A stretch of DNA of 41,147 bases from an uncultured Prochlorococcus sp. Its GTDB lineage: Bacteria > Cyanobacteriota > Cyanobacteriia > PCC-6307 > Cyanobiaceae. A model generated the notes under the pieces. That model saw nothing but the letters and a program-made list of their open reading frames with translations. It did not search any database and was not told where the DNA came from. Made by a program: the position numbers and the translations under genes. This document shows, one piece after another, positions 30,393 through 39,802 of this stretch (its first letter is position 1; every line of letters begins with the position of its first letter). Where the stretch lies: positions 1 through 41,147 of the forward strand of contig CABYTO010000014.1 of NCBI GenBank assembly GCA_902521995.1, given 5' to 3'.

Positions 30393-31477
30393 TGATAAAG
30401 TTTTTAGATAATAAACTTTATCGTTATTTATCCGTTTTTTTATTTTTAAATTCTTCAATCCTTCCGGTTAAATCTTCAAGTGCTCTTGCGGCATGGGCTA
30501 TAAATACTAATGGGGTTTTAGAATTAAGAACTAAATCAAATACAAATTTAAAAGCATACTTTCAGAAGGCTAACCAAATATCTGGAGATAGATTCTGGGT
30601 AGATTTTCCAGGAGAATTAAAAAATCCTAGAACAATAAAAGGTAATGGCCAAATAAAAGAAATTAGATTAGGTAAACCAGATAAAGGTAAAACAAGACTA
30701 GTAATTGAATTTAAGGAAGAGACTTATTTGGAACCTTTGACTTGGAAAATGGTTGGCTTAGATCAAAATAGATGGAGAATTAAACTATTTAAGCCAAAAT
30801 ATTCATTTAAAAAGATTGGTGAAGGTTTAGTTGAAAAGAAAAGTGGAAATATCAAAGCAAATCAAAATTTAATTCATAAGAAGAAAAATAATTATGGTTA
30901 CTTGAAACTACCAGAGGTAAAACGAAACAAGTTTGAAGTTGTAATCGATCCAGGTCATGGAGGACCTGACCCAGGAGCAATAGGTATTGGTGGTATTAGA
31001 GAGACAGATGTAGTTCTAGAGATTTCAAAAATAATTAAAAATTTACTTTCTGAGAGAGGAATCAAAGCAAGGTTGACTAGAACAAATGAAGTTGATCTGG
31101 ATTTACCTCCACGAGTTTCCATTGCTAATAATACGGATGCAGATATCTTTGTAAGTATTCATGCAAATGCCTCAAGAGGTAAAAGAAGAGATATAAATGG
31201 ATTGGAAACCTTTTATTACAGAGGGTGGAGAGGAAGATTACTCGCGAAAGGAATTCAAAAAGAAATTTTAAGGGTTTCCCCAGGGAGTCCTGATCGAGGA
31301 GTTAAACAAGGTCGATTTTATGTAATTAAAAATACTAGGATGCCCGCAGTCCTTGTAGAAATTGGATTTTTAACGGGAAGATTAGATGCAAGAAGATTAG
31401 AAAAAATAAACCATCGAAAAAGATTAGCCTATGCAATTACAAAAGGTATCCTTGAATATTTAGATAAAGTAGGGTGA
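30392..31477 (+). CDS. N-acetylmuramoyl-L-alanine amidase with AMIN domain
   Basis: The 361-residue periplasmic enzyme cuts the bond between MurNAc and the stem peptide, needed for cell separation. An N-terminal signal sequence probably ends near residue 33 (SSSALA). An AMIN-like domain spans about residues 35-135 and targets the septum or outer wall. The C-terminal Amidase_3 domain has zinc ligands His189 (DPGHGG), Glu204 (RETD) and His257 (SIHAN), and catalytic Glu323 (VEIGF). This is the AmiC-type layout. It overlaps the preceding gene by 1 nt and murI by 4 nt. Confidence 0.94.
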   Translation: MIKFLDNKLYRYLSVFLFLNSSILPVKSSSALAAWAINTNGVLELRTKSNTNLKAYFQKANQISGDRFWVDFPGELKNPRTIKGNGQIKEIRLGKPDKGKTRLVIEFKEETYLEPLTWKMVGLDQNRWRIKLFKPKYSFKKIGEGLVEKKSGNIKANQNLIHKKKNNYGYLKLPEVKRNKFEVVIDPGHGGPDPGAIGIGGIRETDVVLEISKIIKNLLSERGIKARLTRTNEVDLDLPPRVSIANNTDADIFVSIHANASRGKRRDINGLETFYYRGWRGRLLAKGIQKEILRVSPGSPDRGVKQGRFYVIKNTRMPAVLVEIGFLTGRLDARRLEKINHRKRLAYAITKGILEYLDKVG

Positions 31478-32268
31478 AACTTAAAATAGGTATATTTGAT
31501 AGCGGAATAGGTGGTTTCACTATCCTTAATTCTTTACTAAAAACACGCAAAGATGTAGAAGTTTTTTATTTGGCGGATACAAAAAGAATACCTTTTGGGA
31601 GTAAAAATTCTAAAGAGATAAGATTAATTGCAAAGGAGATTTGTACTTTTTTTATTGATAAGAATTTGGATGCACTATTAGTTGCTTGTAACACTACAAA
31701 TGCATGTGCGCTTGATATTATAGAAGAATATTTAAAGGTCCCTTGTTTTGACCTTATAAACTCAGTATCGGAAATAGTTGATAAACAAATAATTGGTGTC
31801 CTAGCAACAAAAACTACTGTTCGATCATCGTTTTACAAGAAAGCTATAAATTCTAGAAAAGAGAATAAGATAATATTTCAGCAAGAATGTCCAGAATTTG
31901 TATCAGAAATAGAAAAAGAAAAACTAAATCTTGATAAGTTAAATAGTCTTTCGGAATTATACTTAAGACCACTAATAAACAAAAATATTGAAGAATTAAT
32001 ACTTGGATGTAGCCACTATCCTTTAATTTATGACTTTTTAAGGAAAAAATTAGATTCAAATATAAAAATTATTGATCCATCGGTAGCATTAATAAAAAAA
32101 TTTAATGAATCTTTTGCTATTCCAAAAACTGACCGCTACGAGAGTATTTCTTGCGAAAATGTAAAATTTTTTGTTACTTCAAAAACAGATGAGTTTTCAA
32201 ATAAAGTAAAATTTTGGCTTGGAATTAATAAAGAAATTAGGTTGGTTAACCTCCGAAGTAATGTTTGA
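31474..32268 (+). CDS. murI: Glutamate racemase
   Basis: MurI makes D-glutamate for peptidoglycan. The 264-residue protein begins IGIFDSGIGGFT with the catalytic aspartate, and has the two catalytic cysteines in VACNTTNA (Cys72) and LGCSHYPLI (Cys179). The GTG start at 31474 overlaps the stop of the wall amidase in a GTGA arrangement, indicating coupled translation of two wall enzymes. sds starts 27 nt later. Confidence 0.95.
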   Translation: MKLKIGIFDSGIGGFTILNSLLKTRKDVEVFYLADTKRIPFGSKNSKEIRLIAKEICTFFIDKNLDALLVACNTTNACALDIIEEYLKVPCFDLINSVSEIVDKQIIGVLATKTTVRSSFYKKAINSRKENKIIFQQECPEFVSEIEKEKLNLDKLNSLSELYLRPLINKNIEELILGCSHYPLIYDFLRKKLDSNIKIIDPSVALIKKFNESFAIPKTDRYESISCENVKFFVTSKTDEFSNKVKFWLGINKEIRLVNLRSNV

Positions 32269-32295
32269 TTCCTTAAGATATAGAAGAGGTTAAAC

Positions 32296-33267
32296 ATGAA
32301 TACAGTAACAGAGCTACTACAACCAGTTGAAAATGATCTTGATGATCTTATTTTAGAACTGAAAAATCTAATAGGAGCTGGTCACCCAATTCTTCAAGCA
32401 GCAGCAGAACACCTTTTTAGTGCTGGGGGGAAAAGGCTGAGACCTGGTATAGTTTTGTTGATTTCAAAAGCTATATCTCCTGAATTTGGCTTGACAACCA
32501 AGCATAAAAGGCTTGCTGAAATAACTGAGATGATTCATACTGCCTCATTAGTCCATGATGATGTTGTTGATGAGGCGTCTACAAGAAGAGGTGTAGATAC
32601 AGTTCATAGCAGATTTAATACAAGAGTAGCTGTTTTGGCGGGTGACTTTTTATTTGCTCAAGCAAGTTGGCACCTAGCAAATCTTGACAATGTAAATGTA
32701 GTTAAATTACTTAGTAGAGTAATAATGGATTTAGCAGAGGGTGAAATCAAACAAAATTTAAATAGATTTGATTCGGCTCAATCTTTTTCCAAATATATCA
32801 ACAAAAGTTATTGTAAAACGGCATCATTAATAGCCAATAGTTGCAAAGCAGCTGGAGTTTTGAGTGGGATTAATGAGGAAAACTTAACCTCGTTGTACGA
32901 TTTTGGCAAAAATATTGGTTTAGCTTTCCAAGTTGTAGATGACATTCTTGACTTTACTGGAAATGATAAACAACTCGGAAAACCTGCTGTAAGTGATCTT
33001 GCTAGTGGTTATCTTACCGCCCCGGTTTTATATGCCTTGGAAGAAAATAAACAATTGTCAGTTCTTATAAACAGAGAACTTGCCGAGAAAGATGATTTAG
33101 ATGATGCTCTTAATATTATCATGAACTCTAATGCTATTGAAAGTTCCAGGAAACTAGCTGAGGATTTCGCAATGCTTTCTAAAGAAGCTATAGTCTGGCT
33201 TCCTGATTCAGAATATAAAAGAGCCTTAATGGCTCTTCCAGAATTTGTTCTAAGCCGTATTTATTAG
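32296..33267 (+). CDS. sds: Solanesyl (all-trans polyprenyl) diphosphate synthase
   Basis: This 323-residue trans-prenyltransferase makes the long isoprenoid tail of plastoquinone. Both aspartate-rich motifs are seen: DDVVD (residues 88-92) and DDILD (residues 215-219), with GGKRLRPG near residue 45 and the GEIKQ block near 149. Small residues precede the first aspartate motif, which fits a long product; the exact chain length (C45) comes from the known cyanobacterial family. It starts 27 nt after murI. A 94-nt gap separates it from acs. Confidence 0.93.
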   Translation: MNTVTELLQPVENDLDDLILELKNLIGAGHPILQAAAEHLFSAGGKRLRPGIVLLISKAISPEFGLTTKHKRLAEITEMIHTASLVHDDVVDEASTRRGVDTVHSRFNTRVAVLAGDFLFAQASWHLANLDNVNVVKLLSRVIMDLAEGEIKQNLNRFDSAQSFSKYINKSYCKTASLIANSCKAAGVLSGINEENLTSLYDFGKNIGLAFQVVDDILDFTGNDKQLGKPAVSDLASGYLTAPVLYALEENKQLSVLINRELAEKDDLDDALNIIMNSNAIESSRKLAEDFAMLSKEAIVWLPDSEYKRALMALPEFVLSRIY

Positions 33268-33340
33268 ATTTTTTAGAAATAAATCCTTGAGCTAAATTAA
33301 TATTAAAATTTTTGAAAACCATTAATTTTTCGATTAAATT

Positions 33341-33346
33341 TATAAA
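33341..33346 (+). promoter_or_regulatory. Candidate -10 element for acs
   Basis: TATAAA lies 15 nt upstream of the acs ATG in a 94-nt AT-rich gap after sds. A TTGAAA at 33312-33317 is 23 nt away, too far for a standard -35. The match could be chance in such AT-rich DNA. Confidence 0.28.
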
Positions 33347-33361
33347 GCGTAGATTTATTTA

Positions 33362-35344
33362 ATGTCATTAGATAAAAAAAATTCAATAAATAACATACTT
33401 GAAGAAAAGAGAATTTTCCCTCCATCAAAAAAATTTGCAGAAAACTCAAATATTAGTACTCAAGAAGAATTACTAAGTCTAAAAAAACAAGCATCAGATA
33501 ATCATATTCAATTTTGGGAATCTTTTGCAAAATCTGAATTAGATTGGTTTGAACCATTTCAAACTGTATTAGATAACGAAAATGCGCCCTTTTTTAAATG
33601 GTTTAAAGAAGGGAAACTCAATATTACACATAACTGCTTAGATAGACATATTAAGAGAGGGCTTGGAGGAAAGACTGCACTTATTTGGGAAGGCGAACCA
33701 GGAGATAGCAAAAAATATACTTACGAAGAACTTCTAAAAGAGGTATGTAAAGCAGCTAATGCATTAAAAGCAATTGGTGTAAAAAAAGGAGATTTGGTAT
33801 GTATTTATATGCCGATGATTCCTGAAGCAATGTTTGCGATGTTAGCTTGTGCAAGAATTGGTGCGCCTCATTCAGTTGTCTTCGGAGGATTTTCTTCAGA
33901 AGCTTTAAAAGAAAGGTTAATTGATGGAAACGCCAGATTTGTTATTACTGCTGATGGTGGCTTTAGAAAAGATAAGGTGATTGAACTTAAGAAAGCAGTT
34001 GATGCGGCCATTGAAAGTGGGGCAGATAAAGTTGTAGAAAAAGTAATTGTTGTTCAACGATCCCAAAAAAATATTGCGATGGTTGATGATAGAGATTTCT
34101 GGTGGCACGAATTAGTAAAAGATCAAAAAGATCATTGTGAACCAGAAATAATGAATAGCGAAGATAGACTTTTTATTCTTTATACTTCAGGCTCTACTGG
34201 AAAGCCCAAAGGTGTAGTTCACACTACAGGTGGTTACAATCTTTGGTCCCATCTGACATTTAAATGGATTTTTGACTTAAAAGATGACGATATTTACTGG
34301 TGTACTGCTGATGTTGGTTGGATTACAGGTCATAGTTACATAGTTTATGGGCCTTTATCTAATGGTGCTACAACCTTAATGTATGAGGGAGTGCCAAGAC
34401 CCTCAAATTTAGGGGCTTTTTGGGAAATTATTCAAAAATATAAGGTTTCTATTTTTTATACGGCACCGACTGCAATAAGAGCATTTATGAAGTCTGGGCG
34501 TGAAATACCTGATAAATATAATTTGGAGAGTCTTAGACTTTTGGGTACAGTTGGAGAACCAATTAATCCTGAAGCATGGATGTGGTACAAGGATGTTATT
34601 GGTAAAGATAAATGTCCTATTGTTGATACTTGGTGGCAAACAGAGACTGGTGGTGTGATGATAAGTCCCTTGCCTGGAGTCGTTGCTACAAAGCCAGGTT
34701 CAGCTACTTTTCCTCTGCCAGGAATCGAAGTTGAAGTTGTCGATAAGAATGGAGATAAGGTTAATGAGAACGAGGGTGGCTATTTAATTATTAAGAAACC
34801 TTGGCCAGGAATGATGAGAACAATTCACGGAAACTCAGAAAGATATTTGGAGAGTTATTGGGAATATATTTCCTTTAAAGGAGAAAAAAATGTTTATTTT
34901 GCTGGAGATGGAGCACGCATTGATGAAGATGGATATATATGGATTATGGGAAGAGTTGATGATGTCATAAGTGTTTCAGGACATCGGTTAGGAACAATGG
35001 AAATAGAATCTGCTTTGGTTAGTCATAAATCAGTTGCAGAGTCTGCCGTCGTTGGCAAAAAAGATGATTTAAAAGGTGAAGTTATAGTTGCTTTTGTATC
35101 TCTAGAGAAAGACGTGAAAGGTTCTTCAGAATTAGTAGAGAATCTAAAGAAACATGTTGTTAATGAAATTGGAATTATCGCAAAGCCTGAAAAAATTATA
35201 ATTTCTGACTCTCTTCCGAAAACACGTAGTGGAAAAATTATGAGGAGAATTTTGAGATCTTTGGCTGCTGGAGAAAAAATTAGCGGGGATATAAGCACTC
35301 TCGAAGATAGTTCTGTTTTGGAAAAATTGAAAGAATTATCCTAA
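33362..35344 (+). CDS. acs: Acetyl-CoA synthetase
   Basis: It activates acetate with ATP and CoA to acetyl-CoA. The 660-residue AMP-forming enzyme has [20 protein letters not shown] (the phosphate loop), [10 protein letters not shown] (A5 motif), [20 protein letters not shown], and the C-terminal [12 protein letters not shown], whose lysine is the adenylation residue and the usual acetylation control site in the family. The length is normal. The stop codon directly abuts the stop of the convergent DUF1350 gene, with no bases between. Confidence 0.97.
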   Translation: MSLDKKNSINNILEEKRIFPPSKKFAENSNISTQEELLSLKKQASDNHIQFWESFAKSELDWFEPFQTVLDNENAPFFKWFKEGKLNITHNCLDRHIKRGLGGKTALIWEGEPGDSKKYTYEELLKEVCKAANALKAIGVKKGDLVCIYMPMIPEAMFAMLACARIGAPHSVVFGGFSSEALKERLIDGNARFVITADGGFRKDKVIELKKAVDAAIESGADKVVEKVIVVQRSQKNIAMVDDRDFWWHELVKDQKDHCEPEIMNSEDRLFILYTSGSTGKPKGVVHTTGGYNLWSHLTFKWIFDLKDDDIYWCTADVGWITGHSYIVYGPLSNGATTLMYEGVPRPSNLGAFWEIIQKYKVSIFYTAPTAIRAFMKSGREIPDKYNLESLRLLGTVGEPINPEAWMWYKDVIGKDKCPIVDTWWQTETGGVMISPLPGVVATKPGSATFPLPGIEVEVVDKNGDKVNENEGGYLIIKKPWPGMMRTIHGNSERYLESYWEYISFKGEKNVYFAGDGARIDEDGYIWIMGRVDDVISVSGHRLGTMEIESALVSHKSVAESAVVGKKDDLKGEVIVAFVSLEKDVKGSSELVENLKKHVVNEIGIIAKPEKIIISDSLPKTRSGKIMRRILRSLAAGEKISGDISTLEDSSVLEKLKELS

Positions 35345-36064
35345 TTAAGATTCATCAATTAAATTAGAAATTTTTTTTATAGTATTTCTTTTGAATTCAT
35401 CATCGGCCCAGTCTCCCAAAAAATTTTCTCTTAGTCCTGCGCTTGCAATTATGGTATGTGTACCTTTTAGCATTATCCCCTTAGAATTATCTTCTTTTCT
35501 TGCTTTTAGACAAGAAAATAATTTATCTGTTTGATCTAATTCGTCTGAGTTGAATTTTATTAGGAAGTTATTTTTTTGACTATATGTTTTTTCAATTAAT
35601 CGCAAAGTTCTTTCGGGACTTGGGCTAAATTCACTGTTAAATTCTAATTTTTGAGAAATTTGTTTCAATAATGGGATTGATTTGTTAGCACTAAAATTAT
35701 TAAAACTAATAGATATGAATTTTTCGCAATTTCTTCCGCCATCAGGAGAAATTAAATGAAGTTTACAGCCTAGGCTATGACCAATTCTTATTGAAGGAAT
35801 TGATGCCCCTATTCTCTTGGATAAAGATATTCGGCAATTTTTAAAATCTTTCCATGCTTTGATAGCAAGTTGTTGGTGATCAAATTGTGGTGTGTATTTA
35901 TATGCATGTACTGCATAATTTTTATTAATTAAACTCTCTATGAATCTTCTATAAGTTAAATCTGGCTTAGAAGCTAAATAACTTCCACCAATAAATTCAA
36001 CAATTTTTTTTGGATTTGAAGGCCAATAACAGAAATTGTTAAATTGAAATTTTGTAAAAGTCAT
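35345..36064 (-). CDS. DUF1350 family protein (alpha/beta-hydrolase-like)
   Basis: The 239-residue protein is a DUF1350 member, found in cyanobacteria and plastids. It looks like an alpha/beta-hydrolase: the first strand ends in EFIGGSYL, and GHSLGC at residues 95-100 is a nucleophile-elbow-like motif (Ser97). A KGTHT near residue 201 could supply the histidine. The reaction is not known. It has no signal peptide. It is convergent with acs (0 nt) and divergent from the exonuclease gene across 116 nt. Confidence 0.85.
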   Translation of the reverse strand: MTFTKFQFNNFCYWPSNPKKIVEFIGGSYLASKPDLTYRRFIESLINKNYAVHAYKYTPQFDHQQLAIKAWKDFKNCRISLSKRIGASIPSIRIGHSLGCKLHLISPDGGRNCEKFISISFNNFSANKSIPLLKQISQKLEFNSEFSPSPERTLRLIEKTYSQKNNFLIKFNSDELDQTDKLFSCLKARKEDNSKGIMLKGTHTIIASAGLRENFLGDWADDEFKRNTIKKISNLIDES

Positions 36065-36180
36065 CTTTCATAAACTAAAAATGTTTCAAAAATTATTTTC
36101 TAGCCTGTTTTTTAATTTATATTAATTTAAAAGAAATATTTATTAAATGCGTCAAGATAAATGAAAGTATTTTGAGTTAA

Positions 36181-36960
36181 TTGGAACTATTTAACAAAAA
36201 AGAATTAAATCAATTGGATTTTCTTCATGATCAAATTAAAACCAATCCCTCTGAAGAGAGAGTAACGAATAAAAATAAAAAAATTGAAAAAATTTTAATT
36301 CTTGATACTGAAACAACAGGTTTAGACGAAAATAAAGATGAAGTGATAGAAATAGGTTGTATCTTATTTGATGTATCTTTTAAATGTGTACTTTCACAAG
36401 TTTCTTTTTTATTTCCAGTAAATAAAAATGAAGCCGAACACGTAAATGGTATATCTACAGTAGTAACTAATATCTCTCAACCATGGGAAGATGGATTGAA
36501 TTTCTTTCTAAAACTTGTTGATTCTTCAGATTTCATAGTTGCTCATAATGTGGAGTTTGATAAGAAATGGTTTGGAAAAGGTAGATTACCTAAGCTTAAT
36601 AAGAAATGGATATGCAGTTTAGATGATATTAATTGGTCTTTTCAAAAATCACTTAAAACAAGACCTTCAGTAACTGATTTAGCCTTATCTTTTTCAATAC
36701 CAGTTTGGAATTTACATAGAGCTTTATCTGATTGCTTTTATATATCTGAGGTTTTCAAAAAATGCGACAACTTAGAGGAACTTTTACTTAAAGCTACTGA
36801 ACCGAGGTTTTTATACAAGGCTTTGGTTAGTTATGAAGATAGGTCTTTAGCTAAAAATGCTGGGTTCAGATGGAATAGTCCTGTGCAAGGAGCTTGGTCA
36901 AGAAAATTAACTACTGATGAGGCAAAAAATCTTGATTTTAAAGTTGAGATTTTGAATTAA
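36181..36960 (+). CDS. DnaQ-like 3'-5' exonuclease with C-terminal extension
   Basis: The 259-residue protein has a complete DEDDh exonuclease site: Asp42 and Glu44 (LDTETTGLD), Asp127 (AHNVEFD), and His179 and Asp184 (HRALSDC). This fold trims 3' ends in proofreading or RNA/DNA processing. The exonuclease domain ends near residue 195. The remaining 60 residues contain AKNAGFRWNSPVQGAWSRKL, a short aromatic/basic motif that may bind nucleic acid. The start is TTG at 36181; no in-frame ATG precedes it. It stands alone between two opposite-strand genes, so I do not call it dnaQ. Confidence 0.86.
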   Translation: MELFNKKELNQLDFLHDQIKTNPSEERVTNKNKKIEKILILDTETTGLDENKDEVIEIGCILFDVSFKCVLSQVSFLFPVNKNEAEHVNGISTVVTNISQPWEDGLNFFLKLVDSSDFIVAHNVEFDKKWFGKGRLPKLNKKWICSLDDINWSFQKSLKTRPSVTDLALSFSIPVWNLHRALSDCFYISEVFKKCDNLEELLLKATEPRFLYKALVSYEDRSLAKNAGFRWNSPVQGAWSRKLTTDEAKNLDFKVEILN

Positions 36961-36990
36961 TATTTATTTAATTTTTGAATAAGAAAATAT

Positions 36991-37413
36991 TCAGTGCATC
37001 TTACAAGGCATCCATTTATTACCCATTTTATGTGCTCCAATACATCCGTAGTTTGAAGCAGCCTCTTCAGCCTCTTGTTTAGAGTCAAATAGATCTGACA
37101 TCATATTTTCCTTATTTAAATTTGAAATTTGTTTGGAATGATCATGATGATTTTTATGAGAATTAGGTGAATACTCCCATATCCCCATAGTAGTAACACC
37201 GGCAGATATAATTCCCATCCCGACTACTGATAAATTGACTATTCCCATTGCGACTGCACCAAAAGAAAATACACCCATTGGGACTACCCCTATACTTATT
37301 ACTCCCATTGGCACTATTCCTATTGAAACTATACCAAGAGGTGCTATTCCAAAAGCAATTTTTTTTGGTTTTGTACCGCAATGTTGATTCTCTTTACTTT
37401 TATTAATTCCCAA
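36991..37413 (-). CDS. Period-5 glycine-repeat protein with DUF3721 tail
   Basis: The 140-residue protein has three parts. Residues 22-78 carry twelve consecutive five-residue units of the form G-hydrophobic-x-x-hydrophobic (for example GIVPM, GVISI, GVVPM), with glycine at 22, 27, 32 and so on to 77, broken only by serine at 62. Residues 86-92 are histidine-rich (HKNHHDH). The last 32 residues (FDSKQEAEEAA to the end) match DUF3721, a short domain of marine picocyanobacteria, and carry Cys124, His128, Met130, Met135, Cys137, Met139 and His140. The repeats could form a beta-solenoid or a membrane-embedded stretch. Metal binding by the tail is inference. Function unknown. Confidence 0.83.
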   Translation of the reverse strand: MGINKSKENQHCGTKPKKIAFGIAPLGIVSIGIVPMGVISIGVVPMGVFSFGAVAMGIVNLSVVGMGIISAGVTTMGIWEYSPNSHKNHHDHSKQISNLNKENMMSDLFDSKQEAEEAASNYGCIGAHKMGNKWMPCKMH

Positions 37414-37510
37414 TAGTTTTTCTAAATGTTAAATTAAAATTATCCCACAAAATAATCAATCAAAGATTAATTTCTAGATGAATTAAAATTTTGAATTATT
37501 TTTTAGAACT

Positions 37511-38791
37511 TTGAATAACTTAAAAAACCTAAGAGGAACAGTAGATCTATTTCCTGATCAATTAATAAAGTGGCAAAACGTTGAAAAAATTTTATTAGAA
37601 CAGCTTTCTAGAGCATCCATCAAAGAAATAAGAACACCAATATTGGAAATGACCGAATTATTTATAAGAGGAATTGGTGAAGGAACAGATGTTGTCAGTA
37701 AGGAAATGTATACATTTCTTGATAGGGGGGAGAGATCTTGCACTCTAAGACCTGAAGGAACAGCCTCAGTCGCACGAGCGTTAATACAAAATGGAATATC
37801 GTCTAATCCTTTTCAAAAACTTTGGTACATGGGCCCTATGTTTCGATATGAAAGACCTCAAGCAGGCAGGCAAAGACAGTTTCATCAATTAGGTGTTGAG
37901 TTTATAGGACATGATTCAGTTAGAAGTGATGTAGAAATTATCGCTTTAGCTTGGGATGTCTTAGGTAAATTAGGAATAAAAGAACTCAATCTTGAAATAA
38001 ATACGTTAGGTGATACTAATGACAGATCAAATTTTCAAAAATCTTTTTTAGAATGGTTAGAAAAAAATAAAGATTCTCTAGATTTAGATTCTCAGAATAG
38101 AATTTCTAAAAACCCTTTGAGGATTTTGGACTCAAAGAATATTCAAACTAAAAAAGTTCTTGAGAATGCACCAAGATTATTTAATTTTTTATCTGAAAAA
38201 AGTCATAACAGATATTTAGACTTAAAAAGACAATTAGAGGTTTTAAAAATACCTTATGTAGAAAATTTTAATCTTGTGAGGGGTTTAGATTACTACACTC
38301 ATACAGCTTTTGAAATTACTAGTGGGGCTCTGGGCTCCCAAGCTACAGTTTGCGGAGGAGGGAGATACGACGATTTAATAAAACAAATGGGAGGGCCAAA
38401 CACTCCTGCAATTGGTTTCGCTATTGGTTTAGAAAGATTAATTTTACTCGCAGGAAAAGAGCTTGAAATCCCAAGAAATACAGATATATATATCATTAAT
38501 CAAGGCTTAATTGCCGAATCATTAGCAATGGATTTATCTAGAAAATTAAGAAATTACGATTTGTTAGTTGAGTTGGATTTAAGCGGAGCCTCATTCTCTA
38601 AGCAATTTAAAAAGGCAAATAAACTTAATTCTAAAAGTATTATTGTTATTGGTGATGATGAGGCAGTTAATGAGGAATTTATTATAAGGCTCTTTGATCA
38701 ATCAGGTAATGGAAATGAAGAGGAGGTTATATCTTTTGAGGATGATATTAAATTAGAAAATTGGATAAATAATAACTTACTTGCAAAGTGA
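37511..38791 (+). CDS. hisS: Histidyl-tRNA synthetase
   Basis: The 426-residue class II synthetase has [11 protein letters not shown] at the start, motif [11 protein letters not shown], motif 2 [17 protein letters not shown], the histidine-specific LVRGLDYYT and GGRYDDL, then motif 3 in [13 protein letters not shown], and an anticodon domain. It starts with TTG at 37511. The stop overlaps the next small gene. The length fits bacterial HisRS rather than the shorter HisZ paralogue. Confidence 0.97.
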   Translation: MNNLKNLRGTVDLFPDQLIKWQNVEKILLEQLSRASIKEIRTPILEMTELFIRGIGEGTDVVSKEMYTFLDRGERSCTLRPEGTASVARALIQNGISSNPFQKLWYMGPMFRYERPQAGRQRQFHQLGVEFIGHDSVRSDVEIIALAWDVLGKLGIKELNLEINTLGDTNDRSNFQKSFLEWLEKNKDSLDLDSQNRISKNPLRILDSKNIQTKKVLENAPRLFNFLSEKSHNRYLDLKRQLEVLKIPYVENFNLVRGLDYYTHTAFEITSGALGSQATVCGGGRYDDLIKQMGGPNTPAIGFAIGLERLILLAGKELEIPRNTDIYIINQGLIAESLAMDLSRKLRNYDLLVELDLSGASFSKQFKKANKLNSKSIIVIGDDEAVNEEFIIRLFDQSGNGNEEEVISFEDDIKLENWINNNLLAK

Positions 38792-39081
38792 TGTTCTTGA
38801 AGATAGTGATAATTTTTATTTTTATATTTATTTTTTTTAATTTAAGGAATTTTATTAAATTAAATAGAAAACAAAAAGTTATTAATTCTAAAAAAATAAC
38901 AACTTTCAATAAAAAGAATCTCAATAATTGGATGAATTTATCTAAAAAAGAAAGATATAACTTAACAAAACAAGATTCTCTTAACTACATGGATAAAAGA
39001 AAACTTTTATTAGACGAAATTAGAAATGAATATAAGAAAATATCTAGAAAAAATTCTGAGGGGAACATTAAGAAAAAATAA
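38788..39081 (+). CDS. Small basic single-pass membrane protein, hypothetical
   Basis: I do not recognise this 97-residue protein. One hydrophobic segment of isoleucine and phenylalanine fills residues 3-20, followed by a strongly basic, lysine-rich soluble part with [18 protein letters not shown]. It starts GTG at 38788 or ATG at 38791; both sit over the hisS stop, so it is probably translated by coupling to hisS. The next gene begins 3 nt after its stop. A cytoplasmic basic tail on a membrane anchor is what can be seen, nothing more. Confidence 0.7.
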   Translation: MMFLKIVIIFIFIFIFFNLRNFIKLNRKQKVINSKKITTFNKKNLNNWMNLSKKERYNLTKQDSLNYMDKRKLLLDEIRNEYKKISRKNSEGNIKKK

Positions 39082-39084
39082 TTT

Positions 39085-39384
39085 ATGGAAAATTACTGGA
39101 CTTCTAATAAAACCATAAATGGATTAAGACATTTTGTTCTAGTAAATGAGACTAAAGAAAAAGGAAATATTAGTTTTTTAATGGTTTCTGTCCTTGATTC
39201 TGAAATTAACTTAAAAACTACTTATGAAGAATTAATATATAGTGGAAATTGGCACAAGGGTTGGATCAATCTTTCAAAGCATCAATCGATTACAGAAGAA
39301 TACGTTAACTATAAATCCATTAATGAAGGAAAGGGTATCGATGAGATATTCATTAATGAAGATTCTTTATTTAATATTTCTTAA
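39085..39384 (+). CDS. TIGR02450-like Trp-rich small protein
   Basis: The 99-residue protein resembles the TIGR02450 tryptophan-rich family: it starts with WTSNKTINGLRHFVLV, continues to a SVLDSEINL strand, and has NWHKGWINLSKH near residue 55. That spacing of tryptophans and the RHF motif is what suggests the family. No enzyme motif, signal peptide or membrane segment is present. It follows the small membrane protein by 3 nt, so hisS and these two genes likely form one unit. Function unknown. Confidence 0.74.
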   Translation: MENYWTSNKTINGLRHFVLVNETKEKGNISFLMVSVLDSEINLKTTYEELIYSGNWHKGWINLSKHQSITEEYVNYKSINEGKGIDEIFINEDSLFNIS

Positions 39385-39520
39385 TTTGAGATAAATCTTT
39401 TAAATTTCTTTTCTATGTAAATACTAGGTTTTTTGTGACTTAATAATTATTTAAAAGTTTTACCCCTTTCAAAAAAATAAAATTAACGTTATGAAGGATA
39501 AATAATATTTACTTAATTCA

Positions 39521-39754
39521 ATGTTAGGGGATATGTGGAGCTCATCTGAGTTTGCCTCGGAAAAACTGGGAATAACTGAAATTAAACTTTCTTTTTTACG
39601 TGAAAATGGAATACTCAAGCCTGGGATTCATTGGAAAAGCTCCCCACTAGGTCAGAAAAAACCTTGGAAACCCAAAGCGCTTTACAATATAAAAATGTGC
39701 AGAGAAATAATTAATAAATTTAATTCTGAAGACAACTATAATATCGCAGCTTAA
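39521..39754 (+). CDS. Small helix-turn-helix-like protein, hypothetical
   Basis: The 77-residue protein begins WSSSEFASEKLGITEIKLSF (from residue 6), which reads like the winged helix of excisionase/MerR-type small DNA-binding proteins: a helix, a short turn with LGIT, a second helix, then a basic wing around HWKSSPLGQKKPWKP. A final helix with REIINKF closes it. No integrase or phage gene is nearby, so it is more likely a small regulator than an excisionase. The ATG at 39521 is the first in frame; another is at 39533. The DNA-binding call is inference from pattern. Confidence 0.62.
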   Translation: MLGDMWSSSEFASEKLGITEIKLSFLRENGILKPGIHWKSSPLGQKKPWKPKALYNIKMCREIINKFNSEDNYNIAA

Positions 39755-39802
39755 AAAAATGATATATAGTCCTAATTAATTGGGGAAAAACTTATAAAAT
39801 AT

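Noticed and set aside
36977..36992. GAATA/TATTC stem between the exonuclease and the repeat protein
   Set aside because: Five nearly all AT pairs and no T-run after it on either strand.
37163..37381. Cys/Gly-rich frame overlapping the repeat protein on the same strand
   Set aside because: Its regularity only mirrors the period-15 DNA repeat of the real gene in another frame.
39521..39754. Excisionase of a mobile element
   Set aside because: No integrase, attachment repeats or phage genes are in reach; the HTH-like fold alone does not support it.
39771..39785. CCTAATTAATTGGGG hairpin after the small HTH-like gene
   Set aside because: Only about five pairs, one of them a wobble, and followed by A rather than T; not a credible terminator on either strand.
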